A stretch of 64,000 nt of DNA, taken from an uncultured Sphingomonas sp. GTDB lineage: Bacteria; Pseudomonadota; Alphaproteobacteria; Sphingomonadales; Sphingomonadaceae. The stretch is taken from positions 12,374 through 76,373 of the forward strand of contig CAMLSA010000003.1 in NCBI GenBank assembly GCA_946482655.1, in the 5' to 3' direction. Each line of letters opens with the position of its first letter. Within the stretch, counting starts at the first letter, position 1. The notes beneath the pieces were generated by a model. The model ran no database searches. It was not told the DNA's origin and saw only the letters and a program-made list of their open reading frames with translations. A program made the position numbers and the translations under genes. Shown piece by piece: positions 43,422-52,884 of the stretch.

Positions 43422-45032
43422 TCAGCGCGACATCTTGAAGCCGGCATAGCCCGCTTCCGCGATCTCGGCGCACTTGGTGCGATAAGTACCGAGCCCTCCC
43501 ACATAGGGCATGAATATCCTCGGCTTGCCGGGGATATTTGCGCCCATGTACCAGCTGTTCGCCAGAGGCATCAGCGTCTGGAAAGCGACATCGTTGACAT
43601 GCTGCACCCAGGCATTTTCCGCCTCCAGCTCAGGCTCGATCGTTTCCACGTCCGAAGCGCGCATATGGTCGATACATGCGGCGATCCATTCTACATGCTG
43701 CTCGATCGCCAAGATGACGGCTGTGAGAACGGAAGGGCTGCCGGGGCCGGTGATCAGGAACAGGTTGGGGAAACCTGCGGTTGCTATGCCAAGATAATTA
43801 CGCGGGCCTGCTTCCCATTTGTCCCTGAGATTCATGCCCTGTCGCCCGCGTATGTCGATCCGGGACAAGGCCCCCGTCATCGCGTCGAATCCCGTCGCAA
43901 AGACGATCACATCGAGCTCGTAGGTCTTGTCGCCGGCTACTATCCCGTCCGTGGTAATCCGTTCGATCGGACTTTTGCGGACGTCGACGAGGCGAACATG
44001 CGGCAGATTGTATGTCTCGAAATAGTTGGTGTCGATGCAGAGACGCTTCGTTCCCAGCGGGTGATCCGTGGGAGTCAGCAGGTCTGCGACCTCGGGGTCC
44101 TTCACCACCTCACGGATTTTCCTGCGCACGAACTCGGCTGTCACCTCATTGGACTCGATGTCGGTGAGCATGTCCTGGAATGCCGAAAGGAAGGCGAAAC
44201 CTCCCATCTGCCATCTGGCCTCAAGCTCGCGGTTCACCTCCTCGAGAGGCAGCTCCTTCACCATGTGCTTGCCCGGCGGATGAAGCGTGCCGGCGGGCAT
44301 ATATTCGGCGATCCGGCGATTGGCCATGAAGTCGCGCTTGCCCGTCTCGATCTCGGCACGGGTGAGAGCGCGGTTGAATGCGGGAAGGCTGAAATTCGCC
44401 GTGCGCTGGAAGACGGTCAGCGATGCGGCCTGCTCCGCAATGACGGGTATCACCTGTATGCCGGAGGATCCCGTGCCGATCACGCCGACGCGCTTGCCCG
44501 CCAGCTCGACGCCTTCGTGCGGCCAATTGCCGGTATGGTGCCATTCCCCGGAGAACTGCTCCAGCCCGGGAATGGAAGGGATGCTCGCCGTGGACAGGCA
44601 ACCCGTCGCCATGATGCAATATTTTGCGGTGATCTGATCACCCCGGTCGGCGGTGATCGTCCAGCGTCGATCGGTCTCGTCGAATATTGCCGAAACCACT
44701 CGGGTGTTGAACTGGATATCGCGGCGCAGATCGAGGCTATCCGCTACATAGTTCATGTAGCGCATCACCTCAGGCTGGGTGGGATAGCGCTCGCTCCAGG
44801 TCCAGCCACGCTGCAATTCGTCGGAAAAGCCGAACTGATACTCCATGCTTTCCACGTCGCAGCGTGCTCCGGGATACCGGTTCCAGTACCATGTGCCGCC
44901 CACGCCGTCGCCCGCTTCGAAAACTTGGGTCGACATGCCGCGCTCGCGCAGCCGGTACAGCATGTACATCCCCGCGAAGCCGGCACCCACCACCACCGCG
45001 TCGATTGTCTTCACCGCTGAACCAACAGCCAT
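43422..45032 (-). CDS. Baeyer-Villiger flavin monooxygenase
   Basis: FAD- and NADPH-dependent monooxygenase of 536 residues. The FAD motif GAGFAG is at residues 16-21. The type I BVMO fingerprint FxGxxxHxxxWP is seen exactly at residues 160-171 (FSGEWHHTGNWP). The NADPH motif GTGSSG follows near residue 189. It inserts an oxygen next to a ketone to form an ester or lactone, which one of the nearby alpha/beta hydrolases could open. GGGAGCGGAG precedes the ATG at 45032; a longer in-frame start at 45173 is not required. It diverges from the ABM gene. Confidence 0.93.
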   Translation of the reverse strand: MAVGSAVKTIDAVVVGAGFAGMYMLYRLRERGMSTQVFEAGDGVGGTWYWNRYPGARCDVESMEYQFGFSDELQRGWTWSERYPTQPEVMRYMNYVADSLDLRRDIQFNTRVVSAIFDETDRRWTITADRGDQITAKYCIMATGCLSTASIPSIPGLEQFSGEWHHTGNWPHEGVELAGKRVGVIGTGSSGIQVIPVIAEQAASLTVFQRTANFSLPAFNRALTRAEIETGKRDFMANRRIAEYMPAGTLHPPGKHMVKELPLEEVNRELEARWQMGGFAFLSAFQDMLTDIESNEVTAEFVRRKIREVVKDPEVADLLTPTDHPLGTKRLCIDTNYFETYNLPHVRLVDVRKSPIERITTDGIVAGDKTYELDVIVFATGFDAMTGALSRIDIRGRQGMNLRDKWEAGPRNYLGIATAGFPNLFLITGPGSPSVLTAVILAIEQHVEWIAACIDHMRASDVETIEPELEAENAWVQHVNDVAFQTLMPLANSWYMGANIPGKPRIFMPYVGGLGTYRTKCAEIAEAGYAGFKMSR

Positions 45033-45323
45033 AGCACTCCGCTCCCGCCGCATATCTTTGTCGGCCGGTATCATCCACGCCGAACCGATGCAAATCTGTT
45101 CAACGGCACCGATGACCGAGCCGGCTGGGAGCGGGGCCGGCAAGCGAGTCGGCCGGATTGACCGAAACCGCACCCGACATCTTGCAACGCGATCCTTGAT
45201 CGTTCAAAGCCGCATCCGGCGGCTGAGACAGGCAGCGAAGAGGAGGCCGGCCGGCGTCGAGACGAACCTTGGCTACAGGTTCATCATTTGCCGATCAGGG
45301 CAAGTTCAAGGGAGATTAACAGG

Positions 45324-45626
45324 ATGGCTGATCTGACGTTCACACTCGAAGTTAAGATGAAACCGGAAGCGGTCGAGGGCTTTTGCGCCGGTCTCACGGC
45401 CATGCTGTACGACACGAAGAGACGGCCGGGGTGTCTTGCGGTCCGCGTGGTCAGGGATCCCGCGGAGCCGACGACTCTTCTCTTCGTCGAACGCTGGGAA
45501 AGCCGCGAAGCGTATGACAACTACATCGCCTGGCGGGCGGAGCGTGGCGAGATGGACAGTTTCGGAGCCATGCTGGCCGGCGAGCCGGTCATGCGCTGGT
45601 GGCCGGAACTCGTTGCGGAAGGATGA
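45324..45626 (+). CDS. Antibiotic-biosynthesis-monooxygenase (ABM) domain protein
   Basis: Small protein of 100 residues with the dimeric alpha-beta barrel ABM pattern: FTLEVKMKPEAVEGFCAGL, then GCLAVRVVRDP, then LLFVERWESREAYDNYI. It may act as a cofactor-free monooxygenase on a quinone-like or enol compound, or as a heme-binding accessory protein. GGGAGATTAACAGG precedes the ATG at 45324; an upstream in-frame start at 45288 is possible. It is the first gene of a plus-strand run leading to the TonB receptor. Confidence 0.8.
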   Translation: MADLTFTLEVKMKPEAVEGFCAGLTAMLYDTKRRPGCLAVRVVRDPAEPTTLLFVERWESREAYDNYIAWRAERGEMDSFGAMLAGEPVMRWWPELVAEG

Positions 45627-45726
45627 TGCTCGGTTCGGGGCGGCGGCCCTGATCTCAATCGCCGGTTTGTAATTTGACGGCCGACGCAGCTATGCGTCGG
45701 CACCCCCTTTAAGGAGCGAAACGCGA

Positions 45727-46218
45727 ATGGCTCGGGAATTTGTTGCGGCTGGATCTCAGGAACGTCGGTTCGAGGATTTCGAGATCGGCGATGTCATCGT
45801 CACCGGTGGCCGGACCGTGGATATCGCCGACATCCATGCGTTCGCCGGCCTCACTGGTGACTATTATCCTCTCCATGTGAATGAGGATTGGGCGAAGGAC
45901 ACGGCGTTCGGAACACGCATCGCCCATGGCCCTCTGACGTTCAGTATCGCTTCGGGCTTGATCTATCTCTCCGGCTATCTCGGCACCGCGATCTACGCGA
46001 TGCTCGCTTGCCGCGAGATGCGTGCGCTGAAACCCGTCTTCCCTGGCGACACGATCCATGTGCGCGGCACCGTTGTCGGCCTCGACGAGTGGAAGAAGCC
46101 TCACTTGGGAGTGATCAGCATAGAATATAGCGTCCGCAATCAAAAGGACGAGGAGGTGATGAACTACACGATGGTCATGCTGTCAAAAAAGCGCGAGAGC
46201 GTTTCGGGCGACGCCTGA
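45727..46218 (+). CDS. MaoC-like hot-dog hydratase
   Basis: MaoC-type (R)-specific enoyl-CoA hydratase of 163 residues. The hydratase motif is intact: Asp and His in TGDYYPLHVNEDWAK, and the GTRIAHGPLTFSIASG oxyanion stretch. It adds water to an enoyl-CoA. The window lacks a crotonase-type hydratase, so this is the only visible hydration enzyme for a side-chain degradation route. AAGGAGCGAAA precedes the ATG. The ABM gene lies about 100 bp upstream and an SDR follows after 183 bp. Confidence 0.9.
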   Translation: MAREFVAAGSQERRFEDFEIGDVIVTGGRTVDIADIHAFAGLTGDYYPLHVNEDWAKDTAFGTRIAHGPLTFSIASGLIYLSGYLGTAIYAMLACREMRALKPVFPGDTIHVRGTVVGLDEWKKPHLGVISIEYSVRNQKDEEVMNYTMVMLSKKRESVSGDA

Positions 46219-46401
46219 AGGGTCGCCGTCGGCTACCGATGGGGCCCGTTGCGAACGGCCGGCTAGGCACCCATAACTCCCCGCATGCACTTCCTAATTG
46301 CTGCGGGAACACCATGGATCCTGCGCGCGATGTTCCGCATTGTCTGCAGTAAGCGAGTAAGCCGAAGTTTCGAGCAATAACGATCCAGAGAGGGAATGTG
46401 A

Positions 46402-47301
46402 ATGACTGAGACCAGGCTTGCTTCCCGCTCGCATGCCAAATCCGGACGGGAATTCGCCATGGAGGACGAGGAACTGGCCACTCGTCAGTCCATCTATCGT
46501 CCCGACATGATGGCGGGCAAGCGGGTGCTGGTTTCGGGTGCTGGCACTGGAATCGGAAAAGCCACGGCGCTGTTGTTCGCACGGCTGGGGGGCGAGGTCG
46601 CAATCTGCGGCCGCCGACAGGAGAATCTTGATGCCTCCGCCGGGTTCATCCAGCAAGCGAGCGGCAGAAGGGTGATCACTCGTGCAATGGACATACGCGA
46701 TCCGGATGAAGTGGAGAAGCTGATCGCCGATATTCACGATGAGCTGGGTGGACTTGACATCCTCATCAACAATGCCGGCGGCCAATATGTAAGCAATGCG
46801 CAGGACCTCTCCCGCAAGGGATGGCGCGCGGTAATCGACACCAATCTCAACGGAACCTGGTGGATGATGCAGGAAGCCGCGAAGCAATGGATCGCCCGCG
46901 GTCAGCCCGGCAGCATCGCCAATGTCGTCATCCCGATAGAACGGGGGTGCCCGCAAGTGGCGCATAGCTGCGCCGCGCGCGCAGGCGTTATATATGCATC
47001 CAAGACGGTGGCGGTCGAATGGGCGCCCCATGACGTTCGCGTCAACTGCCTGGCGGTCGGCATCACGAAAACGGAGGGCTTCCGCCAATATCCGGAAGAG
47101 TATCTGGATAACTTCAAGAAGTGCAACCCGATGATGCGGATGTCCGATCCGTTCGAAATGGCGGAGGCCCTGGTATACATGTCATCGCCCGCCGCCGCTT
47201 TCATGACAGGCGAGTTGCTGCACCTGGACGGCGGGCAGTCCATGTGGGGTACCGGCTGGCTTGCCGGCCGTCCCGAATGGTTCGGTCCCGGTCCCGGCTG
47301 A
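46402..47301 (+). CDS. SDR, 2,4-dienoyl-CoA-reductase/citronellal-dehydrogenase-like
   Basis: Short-chain dehydrogenase of 299 residues. The cofactor motif is SGAGTGIGKATALL, and NNAGG is present. The usual YxxxK catalytic pair is not in its normal place; the region reads HSCAARAGVIYASKTVAVEWA, the ARAG...K pattern of 2,4-dienoyl-CoA reductases and AtuG-like citronellol pathway enzymes. This suggests it acts on a CoA thioester, reducing a dienoyl-CoA or oxidising a hydroxyacyl-CoA, after the MaoC hydratase. About 40 residues precede the Rossmann fold. GAGAGGGAATG precedes the ATG. Confidence 0.88.
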   Translation: MTETRLASRSHAKSGREFAMEDEELATRQSIYRPDMMAGKRVLVSGAGTGIGKATALLFARLGGEVAICGRRQENLDASAGFIQQASGRRVITRAMDIRDPDEVEKLIADIHDELGGLDILINNAGGQYVSNAQDLSRKGWRAVIDTNLNGTWWMMQEAAKQWIARGQPGSIANVVIPIERGCPQVAHSCAARAGVIYASKTVAVEWAPHDVRVNCLAVGITKTEGFRQYPEEYLDNFKKCNPMMRMSDPFEMAEALVYMSSPAAAFMTGELLHLDGGQSMWGTGWLAGRPEWFGPGPG

Positions 47302-47552
47302 TAGTCGAAGCTCTGCCTCGGCGCAGGTCCGTGTGGCGGCCGGTGACGGGAGCGCCGCCGCAATCCCCGCGTCGATCCGGTGGATCAGTAGCCGGCCGCA
47401 TGGCTGCATCGGCCGATGCCAAAGGACCACCCGCGAGCTCGAGGCCGGCCGGACCCCGATCTCACCGGTGGCGAAGCGAGAAAGCTCACGGCCGGCTTGA
47501 CGATCTCCGTGGAACCCGGCCCATCTAAAATCCGGACATTGAGGACCAGACC

Positions 47553-49169
47553 ATGCGCCCGTTCCTGACGCTGCACGATCCGGCCACTGCGCGAGCCTAT
47601 TATGCCGCGGGCCTCTGGCGGAACCAGACCTTCTATTCGCTGCTGGCCGATCAGGCTGATCGCGCGCCGGATAGGAGCGCGCTGCGCGACGGGCGGACCA
47701 GCTTGAATTGGATATCCCTGAAGACGCGCGTCGACGCCATGGCGGATGATCTCGCCGACCAGGGGATCGTCGCAGGAGACCGCATATCGGTGTGGATGTC
47801 GAACCGGGTCGAAGCGATAGTCGCCTTCCTCGCCTGCTCGCGCGAGGGTATCGCCTGCAATCCCTCGCTTCACCGCAGCTATACCTGCGGCGAGATTGTC
47901 GAGCTCCTGAGCGAGCTGCGCTCCAAGGCCCTGGTCACCGAAGCGGGCTGGGGCGCGGATCGCGCGAGCAAGGATTTCGATGCGATGCTGGCGGCGCTGC
48001 CCTTCCCGGTGAAGGTATATACTCCCGAGCGGATGCCCTCGGCCGCGCCGCAACCCTCGCCGCCGCCGCATGCGAACCCCGACAGCGTCGTCTATCTCGC
48101 CTTCACCTCCGGCACCACCGGCCGCCCGAAGTGCGTCATGCACTCCTGCAACACACTTCTCTCGAACGCGCGTGACCTCGTGCGCGATTGGAAGCTCGAC
48201 GCCGGAACCGTGATATTGTCGCTCAGCCCGCTGTCACACCACATCGCCTGGGTTGCCATTTCGCAATGGCTGATCTGTGGGGGTGAAATGGTCACCGACG
48301 ATCCACCTCTCGGGATGGGCCGGCTCGACTGGATCGTCGAGACCGGCGCCACCTACGTGCTCGGTACGCCCACCCACGCGATGGATATCCTTGCCGAGCA
48401 GAAAAGGAAGGAAAGTTCCCGGATCGGCGCGGTCAAGACCTTCTACATGGCGGGATCGCCGATCCCTGCGACAATCGCGGAAGCGTTCGTCGATCAAGGG
48501 ATCGTGCCGCAGAATATCTACGGCATGACGGAATGCTCATCTCACCAATATACGCACCCCGATGATAAGCAGACAATCTGGATATCGACCTGTGGCCGTG
48601 GCGGGCCGGCATATGACGTGCGGATTTGGGACCCGGAGAACCCGGACGTGGAGCTTCCCCAAGGGACCACCGGCGAGATCGGCGGCCGGGGCGCATGCAT
48701 GATGCTCGGCTACTACGGCAACCAGGAGGCGACCGAGAAGAGCTTCAACCGGCATGGCTATCTTTTGTCGGGCGATCTGGGTTCCTTGGATGCGGCCGGC
48801 AATCTTCGTGTCGAAGGGAGAACCAAGGACCTCATCATCCGCGGAGGCCACAATATCTATCCTTCGCGGATCGAGGCGCTCGCGCTTCGGCATCCGGCGG
48901 TCGAGAAGGCGGCGGCATTCGGACTGCCCGACGACAGGTTGGGCGAAAAGGTCTGCCTGGCGGTCATCGGCAAGATCGGCGGCGACGAGATGCTGCTGCA
49001 TCTTGCGGCGGAGGATCTCTCCAAGTTCGACATGCCCGAATGGTTCCTGGCCATATCTGCGCTGCCGCTTACCGCGAGCGGCAAGATCCTCAAACGCGAG
49101 CTGGTGGCCATGGTGGCGCGCGGCGAGCTTTCGCCTTTGCCGGTTCGTTTCACAGTTCCGAAGGCGTAG
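47553..49169 (+). CDS. AMP-forming acyl-CoA ligase (third, cyclohexanecarboxylate-CoA-ligase-like)
   Basis: Acyl-CoA synthetase of 538 residues. The nucleotide loop is AFTSGTTGRPKCVMHS, and the Tyr-Gly-Met-Thr-Glu motif is in IYGMTECSSHQYTH. The hinge is LLSGDLGSLDAAG, and the catalytic Lys region is LPLTASGKILKREL. The N-terminal LWRNQTFYSLLADQADRAPD resembles cyclohexanecarboxylate-CoA ligase and DhbE-like enzymes rather than CaiC, so it is not a simple copy of the other two ligases. It lies between the SDR and the TonB receptor. It probably activates a cyclic or bulky carboxylate. Confidence 0.9.
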   Translation: MRPFLTLHDPATARAYYAAGLWRNQTFYSLLADQADRAPDRSALRDGRTSLNWISLKTRVDAMADDLADQGIVAGDRISVWMSNRVEAIVAFLACSREGIACNPSLHRSYTCGEIVELLSELRSKALVTEAGWGADRASKDFDAMLAALPFPVKVYTPERMPSAAPQPSPPPHANPDSVVYLAFTSGTTGRPKCVMHSCNTLLSNARDLVRDWKLDAGTVILSLSPLSHHIAWVAISQWLICGGEMVTDDPPLGMGRLDWIVETGATYVLGTPTHAMDILAEQKRKESSRIGAVKTFYMAGSPIPATIAEAFVDQGIVPQNIYGMTECSSHQYTHPDDKQTIWISTCGRGGPAYDVRIWDPENPDVELPQGTTGEIGGRGACMMLGYYGNQEATEKSFNRHGYLLSGDLGSLDAAGNLRVEGRTKDLIIRGGHNIYPSRIEALALRHPAVEKAAAFGLPDDRLGEKVCLAVIGKIGGDEMLLHLAAEDLSKFDMPEWFLAISALPLTASGKILKRELVAMVARGELSPLPVRFTVPKA

Positions 49170-49430
49170 ATCGAAGTTCCAGCAGAAGCGAACCGCGCGG
49201 GTGAGTGCGTGGTCAGGCCTCGAACCTTCCTTCGGTTGGAGCGCGTTCACGTCGATCTGGCGGCCGCTGGCCGACATATATGTCATCGGGCTGGCGTGCC
49301 CCTTCTCCCCTGCGTCTATTTTCCGAATAGCTGTCATACGGAAGCGAAGGCGCAAGCTGCTTCGTCATGCGCAGTGAAAAACTGCTCCCGGCAAGTCATG
49401 CGTCCGGTTGCGCCGCGCCGGCAGATAGAA

Positions 49431-49460
49431 TTGACATTCATGTTTCGCGAAGGATAGGAT
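49431..49460 (+). promoter_or_regulatory. Sigma-70-like promoter for the TonB receptor
   Basis: TTGACA at 49431-49436 is an exact -35 consensus. After an 18-bp spacer, TAGGAT at 49455-49460 serves as the -10 box. The surrounding sequence becomes AT-rich towards the receptor start 100 bp downstream. Recognition is by consensus only. Confidence 0.55.
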
Positions 49461-49525
49461 ACTCCCGCACATATACGATTAATTATGGTCGGCTAAAATT
49501 ATAGTCTATTACAATTTTTCGGTTA

Positions 49526-49543
49526 CCGTCGAATTAACGACGG
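49526..49543. promoter_or_regulatory. Inverted repeat in the TonB receptor leader
   Basis: CCGTCG and CGACGG are exact complements separated by AATTAA, 20-37 bp upstream of the receptor start codon and downstream of the likely promoter. It could be an operator for a dimeric repressor or a small leader hairpin close to the ribosome site (AAGGGAGGGAA). Confidence 0.35.
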
Positions 49544-49562
49544 AATAAGGGAGGGAATACTG

Positions 49563-51797
49563 ATGAGAAGTTCGCTTATAGCGATGTCGATTGCGCTGTT
49601 TGCCGGCCTTTCGGCGACACCCGCGATGGCGCAGCAAGAGGCGGCAGCGAGTGCCGAATCCGATACAAGCGGTTTGTCCGAGATCGTCGTCACGGCCCAG
49701 CGCCGGGCTCAGAACCTGCAGGAAGTGCCGATCGCGGTGACGGCGTTCAACGGAGAAGCGCTCGAATCCAAGGGGGTGGCGAAGATTTCGGACCTGCAGC
49801 AGGTCGACTCCTCCTTGTTTATCTCGCAGCAGTCGGGCGTCGTCATCCCTTTCCTTCGCGGCATCGGCAATCCCGGCGCCTCCACGGCGGGCAACGAGGC
49901 AAGTGTCCCCGTCTATATCGACGACGTCTATTTCACGCGTCTCGCTTCGGCGCAACTCGAGCTGGGCAATATCGAACGGGTGGAAGTGCTGAAGGGGCCG
50001 CAGGGCACCTTGTTCGGACGTAACGCCACAGGCGGGCTCATGCACATCATCACGCGCGATCCCGGCGACACGCCGAGGGGTAGCGCGATGCTCGGCTACG
50101 GCAATTACGACACCTATAAGGGCAGCCTCTATTTCTCGACCCCGATCGGAGAGGGCCTGGCCGCCGACCTGTCGCTGTCCGGCCTGAACCAGCGGGACGG
50201 CTGGGGCAAAAACCTGGTCAACGGGCTCGACACCTATCGCCGGAAATTCTTCAATGCACGGTCGAAGATCGTGATCGAGCCCACCGACACGACGAAGATC
50301 CGTCTCTCCGGATTCTATATCTATCAGCGGACGAACCAGGGCACCGCCACCCGGCAATATCCTGGTGTGACCCGCGGCTATCCGCTGGGCTCTCCGCTCG
50401 AGGGCACGCAGTTCTTGGAGGCCCCCAACTTCTTCGATCTCAAGGAGAACACCGAGATCTATGATCGTCACCGCGGTTGGGGCGGTTCGGCGAGGATCGA
50501 CCAGGAACTGGGCTTTGCCGATCTGACCAGCATCACCGCCTATCGTCGTGCGAAGGAAGCCCTCAACTACGAAGGCGACCACACCGAACTCGACCTGCAG
50601 GCCTTCCTCCTCAACGTCAAGGATCGCCAGTTCACGCAGGAGCTGCAGCTTAAATCAAAGCCCGCATCCCCGGTGACATGGATTGTGGGCGCCTTTTATC
50701 TGTACAGCAAGGTCGGCTTCGATCCGACGACGATCACGGGCAGCTCCCTCGCCGGCGGCGGGCTGCAGGCCGTGAACATCATCGGAATTCAGACCCTCAA
50801 TTCCTATTCGGGATTTGGTCAGGCTACCTTCCCCGTCGTCGGCGACAGGACCAACGTCACGCTGGGTCTGCGCTACACCAAGGACGAGGTCGAGGGGAAT
50901 GGACGACAGACCATCGACTTCATCGGTGGCGGCGGGCTTGAGACCGAGCGCTTCTCCAACAAGACGAGCTTCAAGAAATGGACTTACAAGGTGGGCGTGG
51001 ATCACCACTTCACCGATGACGTGATGGCCTACGCGACATGGAGCCGCGGCTACAAGTCCGGCACGTTCAATACCCTCCCGCTGAACGCGCCGCCGACCGA
51101 TCCGGAAACGGTGACATCTTATGAACTGGGGCTGAAAACCACGCTGTTCGACCGGCGCCTCCGCGCGAACATTGCGATATTCCGCAACGACGTCAAGTCA
51201 CCCCAGGTGCAGCTTGTCAGGCTTGTCGACACGCCGGGCGGTCCGCTGCCCCTGGTGTTCTTCGACAATGCGGACAAGGCCCGCACGAAAGGCGTCGAGT
51301 TCGACAGCACGGTCGTGGTGGCCGACGGTCTGACCATCGATCTCTCGGGCCAATATCTGGATGCCAAGTTCATCTCTTTCCAGAATGCGCCGTTCAACGT
51401 CCCGATCTTCACGCCGCCCTTCGGCGCGGTGCTGACGGTCGGCGATGCCAGCGGCAACCGGCTTTCCCAGACGTCCAAGTGGAAGCTCAACGCCGGCTTC
51501 AACTATGAAATCCCCACCTCCGCCGGTGAGTTCACGCTTACAGGCGTGATGTCCTATCGTTCGAACCTGCCGTGGGATCCGGACAATATCTATGTCGAGC
51601 CTTCGCTCACGCTGTTCAACGCCAGCATCAAGTACAAGCCCGAGTTCAATCCGAACCTGAGCTTCCGGCTCTGGGGATCAAACCTGACCAACGAGAAATA
51701 TTTCACCAACGAGATCCCACAGGCCAACCCGGCCGGGCCCATCGGCGCGCCGGGCGAACCGCGGACCTACGGGATCGAAATACGCTACGAGTTCTGA
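49563..51797 (+). CDS. TonB-dependent outer-membrane receptor
   Basis: Outer-membrane receptor of 744 residues. A signal peptide ends at about residue 24 (ATPAMAQ). The plug domain begins with SEIVVTAQRRAQNLQEVPIA, carries RGIGNPG, and ends near RVEVLKGPQGTLFGRNATGG. The barrel covers the rest and ends in an aromatic residue (RYEF). It takes up a hydrophobic or large substrate across the outer membrane using TonB energy, and is the obvious entry port for the compound degraded by this cluster. It is likely controlled from the promoter at 49431. A long hairpin ends the gene. Confidence 0.95.
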   Translation: MRSSLIAMSIALFAGLSATPAMAQQEAAASAESDTSGLSEIVVTAQRRAQNLQEVPIAVTAFNGEALESKGVAKISDLQQVDSSLFISQQSGVVIPFLRGIGNPGASTAGNEASVPVYIDDVYFTRLASAQLELGNIERVEVLKGPQGTLFGRNATGGLMHIITRDPGDTPRGSAMLGYGNYDTYKGSLYFSTPIGEGLAADLSLSGLNQRDGWGKNLVNGLDTYRRKFFNARSKIVIEPTDTTKIRLSGFYIYQRTNQGTATRQYPGVTRGYPLGSPLEGTQFLEAPNFFDLKENTEIYDRHRGWGGSARIDQELGFADLTSITAYRRAKEALNYEGDHTELDLQAFLLNVKDRQFTQELQLKSKPASPVTWIVGAFYLYSKVGFDPTTITGSSLAGGGLQAVNIIGIQTLNSYSGFGQATFPVVGDRTNVTLGLRYTKDEVEGNGRQTIDFIGGGGLETERFSNKTSFKKWTYKVGVDHHFTDDVMAYATWSRGYKSGTFNTLPLNAPPTDPETVTSYELGLKTTLFDRRLRANIAIFRNDVKSPQVQLVRLVDTPGGPLPLVFFDNADKARTKGVEFDSTVVVADGLTIDLSGQYLDAKFISFQNAPFNVPIFTPPFGAVLTVGDASGNRLSQTSKWKLNAGFNYEIPTSAGEFTLTGVMSYRSNLPWDPDNIYVEPSLTLFNASIKYKPEFNPNLSFRLWGSNLTNEKYFTNEIPQANPAGPIGAPGEPRTYGIEIRYEF

Positions 51798-52097
51798 TCG
51801 CCGATTCCGAAAGGGGCTGCACGCGCGGCAGTCGCGCATGCAGCCCCTTTCGGCCGCTCCATCAGGAAGCGTGCCGCTCCGCCTCCTTCCGGCAACTTCG
51901 CCGAAACCCGCGGAGAGCGGGCGTGAGCTTCGAGACCGACATGATGCGCGACCAGGCGGATGATGCGTTCGCCGTCCGCGGCGGCCAGCAGCGCGCGGGT
52001 GTCGCTGATGCCTTCGCCGAGCCGATCGAGCCACAGCCGCCCATCGGGTTTAGCATCACCTAGATGACTTGCGCGTCCGTTGAACCAGATTGGGATT
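51798..52097 (-). pseudogene. Open frame without a start codon, probable gene remnant
   Basis: On the minus strand a frame from about 52097 to the stop near 51798 reads like real protein: IWFNGRASHLGDAKPDGRLW, then LLAAADGERIIRLVAHHVGL, then SAKLPEGGGARFLMERP. It contains no ATG or GTG in the upstream part and is bounded by an upstream TGA. It is therefore best read as the 3' end of a truncated gene next to the tRNA. I do not recognise the family. The plus-strand frames here are shadows. Confidence 0.4.
51809..51851. terminator. Strong hairpin terminator after the TonB receptor
   Basis: GAAAGGGGCTGCA (51809-51821) pairs perfectly with TGCAGCCCCTTTC (51839-51851). The stem continues by five more base pairs after one mismatch, leaving the short loop GCAGT. 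It starts 11 bases after the receptor stop. The AAA/TTT at the stem base gives a weak T-run in either direction, so it may work bidirectionally. Confidence 0.75.
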
Positions 52098-52248
52098 CAA
52101 TAAGTATATGCGGTCATCGAAGTCTGGCGAAGAAAGGCGGGGATGACCGGCTTGGGATATCGGCGTGCCGAAGGGGGGTGCAGTCCACACACATGCCAGC
52201 CAGCGTGCTCATTGCCGCTGGTGGGATTGCCGGGACGTTTTTGGCTGA

Positions 52249-52812
<564 letters not shown>

Positions 52813-52884
52813 TGACGCCTGTCCGACGGTCTCGGCGGGGAGCGGGTTATCGCAATACGCGCATGAGCCCCGATGGTTTCGGAT

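Larger units (their letters stand above)
49170..49562. other. Upstream region of the TonB receptor
   Basis: This 393-bp region contains no gene I can support. Its first two thirds are GC-rich and featureless. The last 130 bp are AT-rich and hold the promoter and inverted repeat listed below, so a 5' untranslated leader of roughly 90 bases is expected for the receptor. Confidence 0.5.

Noticed and set aside
43287..45020. Plus-strand frame of 577 codons opposite the Baeyer-Villiger monooxygenase
   Set aside because: The minus strand carries the exact BVMO fingerprint; the plus-strand translation shows no motif.
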